A stretch of 64,000 nt of DNA from Azorinus chamasolen (GCA_963576725.1 OY755242.1:63802324-63866323), one strand, 5' to 3'; numbered from the stretch's first letter, positions 29,632 through 40,531 are shown. Numbers and translations: made by a program. Notes: generated by a model not told the origin, from the sequence alone.

Positions 29632-29810
29632 CAGCACAATGTCGCCAGTTGGATGTTTTAGTAAAGAAAAACTGAGAAATATATAGACAGATGGTTGAGT
29701 AATGTAAAGCGAAAGTCATGCTGAAAGCTTCTAGACGAGTTTTCTGCATGACTTTCACCCTGCATTACCAGTCGAATGTCTTATAGACCGATAATTATAC
29801 TTATTTGAGT
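29632..29810. repeat. TA-F MITE, decayed
   Basis: CAGCACAATGTCGCCAG ... GAAAGTCATGCTGAAAG ... GCATGACTTTCACCCTGC. Ends weak. 29811-30085 has nothing recognised. Confidence 0.55.
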
Positions 29811-30086
29811 ATAATGTACATATTTATTTTGAAATGCAGCGGTGTTCTGTGATTCGAAGTAAAAAAAACCCGGCAAGAATATAATACGTGTATATTGTGG
29901 TTGCATAGTAAGCAATATGTAAGACATTGAATGACAGGAAAGAGTGTAACAAACAATAAGGTGCATATATAACAATCATAATGCTATATGAGATAATATA
30001 ATATGGCAAAATATAAAAAAAATGTATCAGCGTAAAAGACTGTATGACTGACCTCATATGAGCTTATGTATTATTGAACGAGGCTG

Positions 30087-30290
30087 CAGTAGAACCTGTC
30101 TTTAGCGGACATCAAAAAGAGGTTTGATTGTTGATCTGTAAGGCAGGCGGTAGCTTAATGCTGGTCGAAAGTACTGCAGAAAGCTCCTACTGGAGCATTC
30201 TGCATTATTTTCCCCAGTTTTAAGCAGCCACCTGCTTTTTAAGATTCTTGTGATCAATAGATGATTTGTGGGTTAAGGCATATTCTATTG
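30087..30290. repeat. TA-F MITE, full length
   Basis: CAGTAGAACCTGTCTTTAGCG ... GGGTTAAGGCATATTCTATTG, then TA. 204 bp. Confidence 0.85.
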
Positions 30291-30294
30291 TACA

Positions 30295-31045
30295 CCTTTC
30301 AGACGACATGAGGTCTGTTAATGTTATATTAATCTCAGAGTAATGCGGTCAGTGTGATTGTTTTACATAAGCTTATTGTCCGGCACCTGTATCGGGTTGG
30401 CGCCGGTCACTAAACGGGTTCCACTGAGAGTTTTGTTTAACCTGTTAAGATATCGCTATTTAATTTTGACGTAAACCTGTGAAATGATTATACCCGAAAG
30501 TAGTTTAATCCCATTGAATAGAGACTGGCAAATTAATCCAATAGCCACTTCAGGGCTAAATTATTTTGATATAGGAAGCCATGATTTTCTCTTTGGATGG
30601 ATAATTGTTACTGACGTTGGTACGAACTCTTCGAAATAGCTTTTAATTGCTCAATTAATTCTATCAGCGGATATAAAGTGAAAGGAACTAGGTCTAAAGC
30701 ATTACAGGCATCTTATTTCATAACGTCGATAGTCTTTCTATGTATCTGCCATGTACATTGGATAAAAAATCAATCTTGTACTGTGTCGTGAACAAATCAA
30801 TGGAAGGGTGTCAGGTTCCTCACGAAAACCCTAAAGAGATAAACATATTGCTTGTCTGAAAATATAGAGAGTCACCAGTGCAGTTTTGTCAGGTTACCGT
30901 GCATTACGTAACGGGAGCTGGAGTAGAATTTGGGAATAAAGCAATATCTGGTGACAGTCCCAGTTGTACTGTGGTCCTGTTAGCGTTTTACTAAAGGTAA
31001 GATAGATTACATAGCCTCATCCTTTAGTCTTTTGATAAGTCATAC
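30295..31045. other. MITE-poor island with a splice-donor-like site
   Basis: About 750 bp without any MITE or core, unlike its surroundings. Near its end ACTAAAG|GTAAGATAG (GT at 30997) matches a splice donor. Frames upstream are short, so an untranslated exon is possible but unproven. Confidence 0.35.
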
Positions 31046-31049
31046 TATA

Positions 31050-31225
31050 ATTATATTATCCGATATCAAGATAAAATAACAACTGAAAATAGCTTTAAAG
31101 GTATGGCAAATAATACGGAATCAAATCTAAGATTATTTTTATTCAAACAGAGTAGATCCTGATCAGACGGCTCCAATAGGGAGTGTCTGATGTGGGTCTT
31201 TTCTGTTTGCAATGGTATAACAAAC
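31050..31225 (-). repeat. TTAA-B MITE, right terminus lost
   Basis: Core 31143-31210 (ATTCAAACAGAGTAGATCC ... GGGTCTTTTCTGTTTGC). No TTAA. Confidence 0.6.
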
Positions 31226-31310
31226 GGCGCCGCAACTGAATAAAGGACGAAACTGTTTCTGCGGCTGTTTGGTATTTCTGCCAATTTATTTAACATGCTG
31301 ACTTTGGTTC

Positions 31311-31470
31311 TTAACTATTATTATTATTATCATTAGTATTATTATATTATTATTATTATCATTTGTATCGTTATTATTATATTATTATTATTATTATCAC
31401 TATTATTATCTCTATTATTGTTCTTGTTATTATTGTTATTTCTATGGTTATTATTATTATTATCATTTAT
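31311..31470. repeat. ATT microsatellite, interrupted
   Basis: (TTA)n with scattered C and G. About 160 bp. Confidence 0.9.
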
Positions 31471-32065
31471 ACCATATTTATATAGCACTCTTCTCACAAA
31501 GGATATGTGCGTTCAAATGCGCATATGTACCAAATTAAACTTAAGGAGAAGAACAAACAGTAAAATAAGAAATAAAAGGAAAAACACTACACAGGAAAAG
31601 AAGTAGGAGGAAAAGAAGAGATGTGAAATAAGATTAAAAGCAATAATGTTAACAGAGTGATACAGAAAATGAAGCAGAAAAAACAATCGTGCGACGAATA
31701 AGGCCATGGCAGCTATAGGACATGTACTTACTGAAATTAATTGATTTGTACTTACTTTTTTGATATCGCAATAAATACATAAATCATGACTGTGAAAATT
31801 GTTTGCAAGGGGTTAGGTCTTATTTGTTTTGATTTTAGCACTTCAGTGTTCCGGTACTTATAAAAAGCTTCACATTGATAAGGACATGTGTTTGAAGAAC
31901 ACGTAGATCTGCGTCAACGGCAATAAAGTAACTAGTATATACAATCTACGTGACATTGAAATAAACAACAGAGGTGGTAAATTAGGTGAAAATGTTTAGT
32001 AATCAAGGTGTGTGGCAATCGTCCGTTGTTATGTACTAAAGTCAATGGTTTAGGCAACGGTGTGC
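31471..32065. other. Purine-rich stretch and unrecognised sequence
   Basis: 31471-31540 (TATATAGCACTCTTCTCAC, CAAATGCGCATATG) resembles a short molluscan repeat I cannot name. 31545-31690 is strongly A/G-rich. The rest shows no feature. Confidence 0.4.
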
Positions 32066-32071
32066 CATATA

Positions 32072-32230
32072 CAGCAAAACCTGTCTTAATCGGCCATTCA
32101 TTTATTGAACATAGTAGTTGCTTAATGCGGGAGCTTTCTGTATTAACATTGCCCTGCATTAAGCTACTAATTGCCTTACAGATCCATACTTGAACCTCTT
32201 TTTGATGGTCGCTTAAGACAGGTTCTACTA
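32072..32230. repeat. TA-F MITE, hairpin shortened
   Basis: TA 32070-32071. CAGCAAAACCTGTCTTAATCG ... CGCTTAAGACAGGTTCTAC. A further F-arm fragment (CATTAAGCTACCGCCTG) lies at about 32303. Confidence 0.8.
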
Positions 32231-32370
32231 TATATGAGTCAATACGTGCAATAAATGTACATGATAGACGAAGTATCACCGTCATAGTTAATCCTCTACT
32301 CAACATTAAGCTACCGCCTGTATATTAAAACCCCAATATTTCTTTATTTAATGGTTAGTTGTTTTATTAT

Positions 32371-33490
32371 GTCTCCCCCCATATTTATATGGGGGAGACA
32401 TATTGTTTTCGTGACCGTTGTCTGTCTGTCTGTCTGTCCGTCTGTCTGTCCGTCCGTCTGTCCGTCTGTCCGTCACACTTTTTGTCCGGACGATAACTTC
32501 AATATGCCTGATGCCAGTTGATTGAAACTTCATATATGGAAAGAGCATAATGAGAGGAAGTGTCACGCACAAGGTCCATAACTCTGGCTTCACGAATATA
32601 GAAGTTATTGCCCTTTGTAAAAAGATTCACACTTTTTTGTCCGGACTATAACTCCTCTATGGCTCATGTCATTGGATTGAAACTTCATATATGGAAAGAG
32701 CATAATGAGAGGAAGTGTCATGCACAAGGTCCATAACTCTGGCTTCACTAATATAGGAGTTATTGCTCCTTGTAAAAAATCACACTTTTTTGTCCGGACG
32801 ATAACTCCTATATGGCTCATGCCATTGGATTGAAACTTCATATATGGAAAGATCATGATGAGAGAAAGTGTCATGCACAAGGTCCATAACTCTGGCTTCA
32901 CTAATATTTGAGTTATTGTCCTTTGTAAAAAAAATCACATTTTTTTGTCAGGACGATAACTCCTATATGGCACATGCCATTGGAGAGAAACTTCATACAT
33001 GGAAAGATCATAATACGAGAAAGTGTCATGCATAAGATCCTTAACTGGGGCTTCTATAAATTTAGAGTTATTGCCCCTTGTACATTTGTTTAACGCTTTC
33101 TTGTCCGGATGATAACTCCTACATGGCTCTTGCCATCGTATTGAAACTTCATACATGGAGAGAGCATGATGAGAGAAAGTGTCATGAACAAGGGCCATAA
33201 CTCTTGCTTCAATACTTTTGGAGTTATTGCCCTTTGTTACATTTTTGGCCGATCAATAATTCCTGTTCGACTGATGCTATTGGAATGACATTTTATTTAT
33301 GGAAAGGGCATGATGAAAGTAAGTGTCATGTACAAGGGCCATAACTCTGGTATCAATATTTTTTGGAGTTATTAGCTGTTATCATTTTGTTTGGAAAGTG
33401 CATAATGAGAGGAAGTATCAATCATCAGGTCCATAACATTTGTAGTGATTTCCCTTTACGTATTGTTTTTATTAGAGGGGAGACATCCGT
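32371..33490 (+). repeat. Tandem array of about 155-bp monomers with GGGGGAGACA end hairpin
   Basis: Opens with hairpin GTCTCCCCCC / GGGGGAGAC (32371-32399) and a (TCTG)n/(TCCG)n run (32420-32475), then about six monomers starting TTTTGTCCGGACGATAACTCC (32481, 32637, 32790, 32945, 33100, degraded near 33247). Each monomer carries inverted words ATAACTCCTATA / TATAGGAGTTAT. Closes with GAGGGGAGACATCC at 33473. Frames of 80-98 codons on the minus strand just track the period. Confidence 0.85.
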
Positions 33491-33573
33491 TTTTGTGACA
33501 AAAACCTCTAGTTGATTATTAGTAAACCTCCCCCACCCCACCGAAGTAAGGGGGAGAGGCGTTTATTAGAGTG

Positions 33574-33766
33574 CAGAGTTACAAATAAAGATGCATACCC
33601 AAATACTAAAATCGCCATTTCTCCACCAAACCCTATGCTGTGACCACTCTTTAGAATCATATCTTCGAGGTGATTCTAAAGAGCGGTCACAGTATAGGGT
33701 TTGGTGGAGAAATAAAGGAGTTTATCTTGAAAATGTTTAAATTTACACACCTTATCTGGACATCTG
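33574..33766 (+). repeat. G element
   Basis: CAGAGTTACAAATAAAGATGC ... CACACCTTATCTGGACATCTG. Palindrome about 33617-33712. Confidence 0.8.
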
Positions 33767-33927
33767 AGAGAGGGCTCGTTTGATAGGGGTAATACTGTAG
33801 ATCAGATCTTGGCTATCATTCACTTACAGGATCAGACGATCATTTGTCTGACATCTGAAATAAAGATCTAAGGGCTAATTTATTTGCGATATAAAAAGCA
33901 TTTCTGTACAACAGAATACAGATTTAA

Positions 33928-34097
33928 TCCTTTCCCTCGTGAATATTTATGAAGAAGCACTGACATCGTGAAAGTTTATGAGATTGAATTGCGTACAGGG
34001 TTTAATTTATATTCGTAGAATTCATACGCAGACAGAACAGACCCAGACGGCTCCTATAGGAGCTGTCTGATCTCTGTGTACTCTGTTTGCAAATGAG
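33928..34097 (-). repeat. TTAA-B MITE, shortened
   Basis: TTAA 33924-33927 and 34098-34101. Core 34028-34090 with a 5-bp loss on one arm. 170 bp. Confidence 0.8.
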
Positions 34098-34104
34098 TTA
34101 AGCC

Positions 34105-34560
34105 AGTAATAGACTTTCGATAGTTTGCCTTTAGTTTGCTGGTAGAAAATTTCTCAATTGTCACAATTGATTTAACTTGCATTTCTGTTCAAAAACACGA
34201 CCAGACTTTTAAACAGTTCATCGGCGTTTTATCTGGATCTAAACTATTTGAATATAGTATCACCGATCCGCCCACAGCAGGCCAAAGTTTAAAGTCCCGT
34301 AGATATGAAAGACAAGTCATATATTTGTATTATATCATTCAATGTGGTGAAGGCAGAAAGTCACATTTCTCTTTCTGTTCAATGTCACAAAGTCTTATCG
34401 CAATCTGTTATGTAACAATAGTAAGATATTGAATTGCATAATCTCGATCTATTCAGGAAAGGTAGATAATAACAAAATAACCCTTACCCACACTTTGAAA
34501 AAAAATACTGTTTGCTCAAATTTAGATTTAGTGTGTACAAAGTCTGATCTAGTACAATTT
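34105..34560. other. Mostly unrecognised
   Basis: A decayed E/S arm (AAACAGTTCATCGGCG ... TCTGGATCTAAACTATTTG) at about 34208-34250. A 98-codon frame at 34136-34432 overlaps it and looks fortuitous. Confidence 0.4.
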
Positions 34561-34566
34561 GGACTC

Positions 34567-34771
34567 CAGTAAACCCTCTATATAACGGCCACTAAATTAG
34601 ATCAAGTATTTTGTGTTAAAGGCAGGTGGCTGCTTAAAGCAAGGTGAAAGTAAAACAGAACGCTCCTATCGGAGCGTTCTGTTTTACTTTCACCTTGCTT
34701 TAAGCAACCACCTGCCCCAAAATACAAACTAATTAACACAATTTAGCGACCGTTATAGGGAGGTTTTACTG
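34567..34771. repeat. TA-P MITE, complete
   Basis: CAGTAAACCCTCTATATAACG ... GGGAGGTTTTACTG, TA 34772-34773. Near-perfect palindrome with tip CTCCTATCGGAG. 205 bp. Confidence 0.9.
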
Positions 34772-34779
34772 TATTTCCA

Positions 34780-34894
34780 ACTCGAACAAGCTTTTGAGAA
34801 ACTTTTGACCGAGTGTCAAACAGCTGATTTTGCGTCCCATCTGGATCCAAGCTATTTGCGAATGCGAACGAGAGTGCGGCTAGCGGGAGAAGGG
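34780..34894 (-). repeat. TTAA-S MITE, core half-deleted
   Basis: TTTTGACCGAGTGTCAAACAGC then TGATTTTGCGTCCCATCTGGATCC. Ends GCTAGCGGGAGAAGGG, TTAA 34895-34898. Confidence 0.65.
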
Positions 34895-35085
34895 TTAACC
34901 ATTGAAAATATCATTTTTCAGTATATGATATCATAAACGGATATCAGATGATATCTTAGAAATTGAAGGACCTACTGAACGCCACAATGACAGTCCTTAA
35001 CCTGTGTTACAAACTACGAGAGCGGGTGTCCTCTATAAATTTTGATATTAGGATTTAGCATGCTAAAAAATTAATTGCCTGCGTA

Positions 35086-35341
35086 TCCCTTTAATCCATG
35101 CATTGTCATGCTAGAATAATTAAATCATGTATATTAACTAGATTAATTTTTATAACGGCATATGACATGGGCCATTTTAGCTATAGTGAATTTTGACCAT
35201 GGCAGGAGTTGTAGAAACTCTTCCATATTAAGTCATATACAAACTGAGAAGACCTTGATCAGACGGTTCCTATAGGAGCCGTCTGATCTGGGTCTTCTCT
35301 GTTTGCAAAGGCGTAGAAAGGCGTATTTATAGAGTGAAGGG
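35086..35341 (-). repeat. TTAA-B MITE
   Basis: Core 35239-35306 (68 nt). Ends TATAGAGTGAAGGG, TTAA 35342-35345. Left end indistinct. 34899-35085 holds nothing recognised. Confidence 0.75.
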
Positions 35342-35374
35342 TTAAATTCTAATTTGTTGAAGGGTCTATCTATA

Positions 35375-35517
35375 TCCTATTCGTCCAGTCTTTAGAAACT
35401 ACAAACCGAATGTCAAACATTTTGATCCTTAAGAGGTGCCGAGCCACTCGGCCTCTTTTCTGGATCTAGTATGTTCGCAAATGTAAGCCGGGTCACACTT
35501 AGCAGTTTCATGGTTAG
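35375..35517 (-). repeat. TTAA-S MITE, decayed
   Basis: Core 35413-35480: TGTCAAACATTTTGATCC ... GCCGAGCCACTCGGC ... TCTGGATC. No clear termini. Confidence 0.55.
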
Positions 35518-35698
35518 CCAATTCACCGCCAAACACATTTCGTCTGCTATGCTTATCATCTGATTTAGATTTCAAAAGGGGTTATCTTCAAATTTTATTC
35601 AGAAGAATAATCAAAGTGTTATTCAGTGTGGATCCACTAGATCGAAACAGACTGTAGTCTATTTATAATACATATGAATTAATACATCGGTATATTAA

Positions 35699-35939
35699 CC
35701 CTATCTGCGCCAAATTTCTATTTGTCGTCTGCAATCCAATTTTGTTAAATCATTCCGTAAAATAAGGAAACAAGATAAATAATTTCAAAGGAATGAAGCA
35801 CAGATATGGAAATAGAGTTTGAGACAAAAAGTGAAGTCCCTGATCAGAGGGCTCCCATTGATCCCTTTTCAAGGCGGCGTCTGATCTGGGACTGCACTAT
35901 TTGTCATGGTGCATTTGTGCGACATTGGCGGTGAAAGGG
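35699..35939 (-). repeat. TTAA-D MITE with mosaic core, complete
   Basis: TTAA 35695-35698 and 35940-35943. 241 bp. Core 35824-35904: the left arm carries GATCAGAGGGCTCCC (as in R/U) while the right carries the D arm TTTTCAAGGCGGCGTCTGATC, so the tip no longer pairs. Flanked by 20-bp direct repeats TTAATACATCGGTRTATTAA (35679-35698, 35940-35959). Confidence 0.85.
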
Positions 35940-35959
35940 TTAATACATCGGTGTATTAA

Positions 35960-36340
35960 TGTAATAGGTGTTATAAATAGATTAAAGTCTTTTTCGATCT
36001 CGTGTCAATGGATGAGACGCCTATAGTTTATGCTTGTTCTAATTTCGATTTAAATTGCAAATTAGAAGTAACCTCACGCTGAACTGTGAATTTTACACCA
36101 TATTACGTAACAAACAATAATATGCATCATTTTGTTGATCCAGATCGTATGGTGCACAAACTATGCCACAGGTCTTGATCATACCCATTTTTTTTATATA
36201 CAAGTGTACTGTTTATCTCGAGATTTCATAAGGCTCCTTTCTAATTCGATTTTTTCGCAGACGACATTTTTAATTTGCAGCAGACGATATAAGTAAACAA
36301 TCAGAACCTCCGATCGGCAAATAGAGAGATAGTGGGTGTT
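35960..36340. other. No recognised feature
   Basis: Only an E-like word pair GCAGACGACA / GCAGCAGACGA near 36258-36290. Confidence 0.4.
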
Positions 36341-36346
36341 GATTGA

Positions 36347-36544
36347 CTCGTTCGCTGCTTCAGATTGTCGTCTGCAAACTGTCTCGTCTGCTTCAATTAT
36401 ATATTTGAAATGCTATTCTTATTTCCATTAAAACATTATAACAACATCAAACAGTTTGGATCCTGACGAGACGCCGAGTTACTCGGCATTTTATTAATAT
36501 CCAGACTGTTTGTAATCACTGATTTACTATTTGCAGCGAAAGAA
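36347..36544 (-). repeat. TTAA-E MITE
   Basis: TTGA 36343-36346 and TTAA 36545-36548. Core 36448-36512. Ends CAGCGAAAGAA. Mirror orientation to its neighbour. Confidence 0.85.
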
Positions 36545-36548
36545 TTAA

Positions 36549-36751
36549 CTCTTTCGCTGTCGATATTGCATCTGTGATTACTTATACAAACAGCTTGGAT
36601 CCAGATGAGACACCGAGTAACTCGGCTTCTCATCAGGATCCAAACTGCTTGCTACTGTGACTGGTTTTTTACACAAAATGAAGAAAAATAAAAAGTGAAA
36701 ATTGTAGTAGACGACCAAGTTGGCAGACGACAAAAGTTGGTAGCGAAAGAG
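36549..36751 (+). repeat. TTAA-E MITE sharing a TTAA, opposite orientation
   Basis: TTAA 36545-36548 and 36752-36755. CTCTTTCGCTGTCGATATTGC ..., core 36587-36651. 203 bp. Confidence 0.85.
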
Positions 36752-36793
36752 TTAACTCGAAGCATGGCCATGGCGAATTGTTCAGACAATTTT

Positions 36794-36859
36794 CAAACAG
36801 CTTGTATCCAAAACATGACGCCGTTTTACTTGGCGTCTCATCAGGATCATAACTGTATG
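36794..36859. repeat. E/S-type core
   Basis: CAAACAGCTTGTATCC ... GGCGTCTCATCAGGATCATAACTG with arms slightly damaged. Confidence 0.6.
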
Positions 36860-36879
36860 ACACCCTGATGGTAATTTCG

Positions 36880-37175
36880 AAAAAGAAATTGGAGAAAACA
36901 CAATTCTATAATAAAAGCAGATAACCGTTTTCGCACTCGACAAATATTCAGGCGCTTAAGCGTCTAGGAAGGCCCTCAAAGCGCTCACCTGTGTGTGAGA
37001 TTTCCGCACTTCAAACCATTCAGACTGTCGTCAAGTGTTGTAATGTCCTGATAAGACAATGTCGAGAACATTAAACATGGTTTTTGTATCGATGCAACAA
37101 AGTTCGAAGTAGACATTTTCGGGAAGGATAATCAGTTATCGGACTCCCCTCTGTGCTTTGGATGTAAGTTTTACA
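36880..37175. other. No recognised feature
   Basis: About 300 bp. A small palindrome GCGCTTAAGCG sits near 36953. Confidence 0.4.
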
Positions 37176-37179
37176 TTTT

Positions 37180-37318
37180 TAATCTCTTCCCCCTTATGCT
37201 GCTAATAGCGACCTCTCATTTCTTGACCAAACCAACTTGAATTCCGATGAGACGCCGAGTAAATATGGGTCTCATCAGGATTAAAGCTGTTTCATACTCG
37301 ACGAGAAGTTTCTCAAAA
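37180..37318. repeat. S-type element, decayed
   Basis: TTAA 37176-37179 region, then TCTCTTCCCCCTTATGC. Core about 37223-37290 (ACCAACTTGAATTCCGATGAG ... CTCATCAGGATTAAAGCTG). Confidence 0.5.
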
Positions 37319-37324
37319 GGTTAA

Positions 37325-37556
37325 CCCTTTACTCCATGAATATTTATATTTAAAAATTATGACATCGGTGAATATTAATAAGATTATTTTCTATGAACAC
37401 AAGGGCATTTTGGCTCAGGCAGAAATTGTAGAAATAGATCTATATCATACCATAAGCAAACAGAGCAGACCCTGATCAGACGTCTCCTATAGGAACCGTC
37501 TGGTCTGGGTCTACTCTGTTTGCAAAGGTGTTGAAAAACATATTTATGGAGTAAAA
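37325..37556 (-). repeat. TTAA-B MITE
   Basis: TTAA 37321-37324. CCCTTTACTCCATGAATATTT ..., core 37456-37524. Right terminus GTAAAAG decayed. Confidence 0.8.
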
Positions 37557-37559
37557 GAA

Positions 37560-37935
37560 AAAAAGCTCCAGATTAGAGTTTGAGGGGGCAAAATATGCTG
37601 GGCATATTATCGCTTTTTTCTCATTTTTTTATCTTCCTAATTAAAGTTTTATTTACTTCAAAAGAAATAAAAAGAACTAGGATCGCAGTCACTTTTATAC
37701 TGTTCTGGATCCTTACGAGACTTGCAATCACAGGGCGACCGTATGTGGACCTTTCTCAAGTGTAATCTTAAGTTAGATTATAAAAATCTAAAACCTGACT
37801 TTTAGAATCATTTGAGAACTCTTGATGATAACACGAAAAACCATTGAGAACTCTTGATCAATCATATTTGTCAAGGATTGGTTATAAAAGTTCTCCTTGA
37901 ATGCATCAAATTGGAATTAGAATGTGTACTGATAG
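37560..37935. other. No recognised element; one short direct repeat
   Basis: CATTTGAGAACTCTTGAT (about 37809) recurs as CATTGAGAACTCTTGAT (about 37843). Confidence 0.45.
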
Positions 37936-37941
37936 GGTTAA

Positions 37942-38136
37942 ACCTTTCAACCCGCGACACGAAAGCACTGTCATTTGCAAACAGTGTAGACCAAGATCAG
38001 AGGGCTCCTATGGGAGCCCTCTGATCAGGATCTGCACAGTTTGTCATTCAAGATCATATAGCAAATTAAAGTCTTTTATACTGAGTGGACTCTATAGTTT
38101 AACACTGATGGCCTATTCAATTCTGATAATTCAAGG
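37942..38136 (+). repeat. TTAA-R MITE
   Basis: TTAA 37938-37941. ACCTTTCAACCCGCGACAC ..., core 37977-38043 with tip GGGCTCCTATGGGAGCCC. Right flank TTGA. 195 bp. Confidence 0.8.
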
Positions 38137-38140
38137 TTGA

Positions 38141-38425
38141 CAGAGTTTACAGATATGGTGAACTGTTTCATGTATCAATGTGTGTTTGGGGTTTTCCTGT
38201 TTCTTTCAGTTCCCCATGGCATGTTTTTTGTATAATACTTTCGGCTTCCTTAGTATATTTTTGTATGTTTTATTGCATTTCTGCTCTAAACTGATAGAGT
38301 GCCATGCAATTTGGGTCCTTATGCGACGTCCTATCTGAATCCAAACTGCTTGCCCAAATCATTAAACTATGAATCACATTTTTGACAGAAGCTAAGGGTA
38401 CAGGGAATAAATAATACTGATGCTG
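38141..38425. other. Mostly unrecognised
   Basis: E/S arm remnant 38308-38355 (GCAATTTGGGTCC ... TCTGAATCCAAACTGCTTGC). Confidence 0.4.
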
Positions 38426-38427
38426 AG

Positions 38428-38542
38428 CTAGCTTAATGCAGGACGAAAGTAATGCAAATAGGGAATTTTGTAGTACGTTTTCCCTGCATAAAGCAACTCC
38501 TATATAAAGGAATACAGTCGTTGCTTTAGAGAGGTGTTACTG
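38428..38542. repeat. TA-F MITE, 5'-truncated
   Basis: TAGCTTAATGCAGGACGAAAG ... CTTTAGAGAGGTGTTACTG, then TA. Confidence 0.7.
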
Positions 38543-38592
38543 TATGTTGTTTTTCACCACTCCGGTACTCCTGTGTCTTTGAATTTGTTTTA

Positions 38593-38832
38593 ACCCTTCG
38601 CTTGCTATTCACGTCAATATACCTACCTGTAAATAGTGAAGACCCAGATGAGACAGCTCCTGCAGGAGCTGTCTCATCAGAGTCTGCACTATTTACATTT
38701 ACTATTTACACTCCAGAGCAGTGATTGCACAGCGAAATACTTGTACACAGTGAAGATATATGTAATTATACAACATGGCATGGGTAAAAAAGGAGATTTT
38801 AAAGAAGATGTATTTTAAAATTCAGTGAGGAA
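38593..38832 (+). repeat. TTAA-J MITE
   Basis: TTAA 38589-38592. Core 38629-38696, perfect tip GCTCCTGCAGGAGC, followed by a small duplication of ACTATTTACA. Right end eroded. Confidence 0.85.
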
Positions 38833-38861
38833 TAACAGTAAATGTCAGATTCCCCATGCTT

Positions 38862-39060
38862 ATGAACGCTTTGAATGCACTGGCATTTCCAAACAGTGTA
38901 GAACCAGATCAGATGGTTCCTAGAGGAGCACTCTAATCAGGATCTGCACTAGTTGTTATTCGTAACCATCTAGAACGTTTAAGCCTTTCCTATAGTGTGG
39001 ACTCTATAATTATGGGACAATCCGCTCTGATAAAATAGCTTTGTAATGTCGAAGGGCAAT
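38862..39060 (+). repeat. TTAA-R MITE, eroded ends
   Basis: CGCTTTGAATGCACTGGC ..., core about 38889-38955, tail AGTGTGGACTCTATAATTAT. No TTAA. Confidence 0.65.
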
Positions 39061-39275
39061 AAACTAACCAAACTAAGGTGGTTGAGGACCTAAACATAAC
39101 ATGCTTATTTTCATATAAAAAGCGTTATTGAATAAGTATAATTGAACACAAAAGTAGGAAATAACCAGCGTACTGATTTTAATATATGGAAAATAAAAGG
39201 GAACTTTTAAAACCTGCTGAACATGAAGAACACAAACTAATGTGTTTAAGTTTGTTCTTAGATGTTACAGTAAAT
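39061..39275. other. No recognised feature
   Basis: Short inverted word pair ACACAAACTAATGTGTTTAAGTTTG near 39230-39254. Confidence 0.4.
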
Positions 39276-39278
39276 AGA

Positions 39279-39442
39279 CCGAGCAACAGATAAAGGTGCG
39301 TACACAAATATTAAAATCGTCATTTCTCCACCAAACCCTCTTCGAGATGATTATAAAATGTGGTCACAACAAAGGGCTTGATGGAGAAATAAAGACGTTA
39401 TTATTGAAAATGTTTTATTTTACGCATCTATCTGGGCCTCTG
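39279..39442 (+). repeat. G element, hairpin arm deleted
   Basis: GAGCAACAGATAAAGGTGCG. CCACCAAACCCT jumps to CTTCGAGATGATTATAAAATG, so most of the left arm is gone. Ends ATCTGGGCCTCTG. Confidence 0.8.
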
Positions 39443-39725
39443 CATTAGATATTCAAAATGAAAACATTTGAAATAAATTGGCCGAGGTATATTTTTATGA
39501 TGAAACGCTTATTGGCAACAGTTGGTGTTAATAATAAAAACTAAAATTCAAATGACCTATCTGTACTCAACCTATCATTTTCATACTTTCGACCATGAGT
39601 TATCAAACAATCAGGCCAATTGTAGAATGAATTCTTATTTCTCCGAGCCTATATCATATACAAACCTGTGACTCTTGTTATCTCATTTAAGCTTAAGTCA
39701 ATATGATCACGCTGTGTCATAGTTC
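39443..39725. other. No recognised feature
   Basis: No gene or known repeat seen. Confidence 0.4.
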
Positions 39726-39729
39726 TCTG

Positions 39730-40020
39730 CAGTAGAACCTGTCTTAAGCGGTCATAAGCGAAGAGAGCAGACCATGAACAAACGACTCCTACATGAGCTG
39801 TCTGATCTGGATCTACTCTGTTTACAAATGCACGAAAAGGAGTTTATATAAAAGAAAAGGTCAGACGGCTCCTACAGGGCCTGCTCTGTTTGCTAGTGGA
39901 ATTTGAAAGATATGTTTCTTTGCTTTCTAAAATGGTTACAATGTTCCACCTTCCATATTTCATTTTAATTATTTTATCTATAACTATTCAGTAGGAATGA
40001 ATATAGAACAGGGATAGGGT
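39730..40020. repeat. Composite of F left end, B core and A right half
   Basis: CAGTAGAACCTGTCTTAAGCG (39730-39757) runs into a B core (about 39757-39822) and end GTTTATATAAAAGAAAAGG. Then half an A core and the A right body to CAGGGATAGGG. A patchwork with no TTAA junctions. Confidence 0.65.
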
Positions 40021-40075
40021 TTCAAGACGGATTGAGAGTTACACCGTTACGAATGCAGTTCGATACATTAACAAG

Positions 40076-40279
40076 TTACCTAACATAGATATCTTTTTGA
40101 CGCCTTTGCAAACAGAGTATACCTAGATCAGACGACCTGCTCTGTTGGCTACAGTTTCTGGTTCTATAGGGTTTTCCATGTTCAAATATTAACTTGGTGA
40201 TATGTCATTATAACATGGCAGCTTATGAATATCCCCGGTGTCATTATATCTTACATGAGTATTCAGATCAGATAATTGG
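40076..40279 (+). repeat. TTAA-B MITE, core mostly deleted
   Basis: GCAAACAGAGTATACCTAGATC ... GACCTGCTCTGTTGGC at 40108-40156. TTAA 40280-40283 at right. Confidence 0.65.
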
Positions 40280-40378
40280 TTAAGCAGCAAACTGATTTTA
40301 AAGACACTCGTTTGTTTTGTTTTTGAGAGATTGTATTATATTAATTTTATTACGCTTTTCGCAACACGTCTCGGATTT

Positions 40379-40441
40379 GCAAACAGTGTGGATCCAAATG
40401 AGATGCCGAGTAACTCGGCATCTCATTAGGATCCAAACAGT
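40379..40441. repeat. E/S-type core
   Basis: GCAAACAGTGTGGATCCAAATG ... CATTAGGATCCAAACAG with tip GCCGAGTAACTCGGC. Confidence 0.7.
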
Positions 40442-40531
40442 TTTAATATCAGTCAATATATTCTCTAAAGCTTCATCGAATCAGGAAGTCGCAAACATTG
40501 CATCAGGTTCAAATTTGAACAGCTACTTTTT

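Noticed and set aside
32348..33198. Three frames of 81-98 codons with repeated KPELWTLCM-like words
   Set aside because: They track the ~155-bp tandem monomers; the repetition is of DNA, not a protein domain.
34136..34432. 98-codon open frame, plus strand
   Set aside because: Overlaps a decayed E/S hairpin arm; no domain.
38180..38215. Splice acceptor (pyrimidine tract then CAG at about 38209)
   Set aside because: No open frame or donor follows; such matches are expected by chance in 64 kb.
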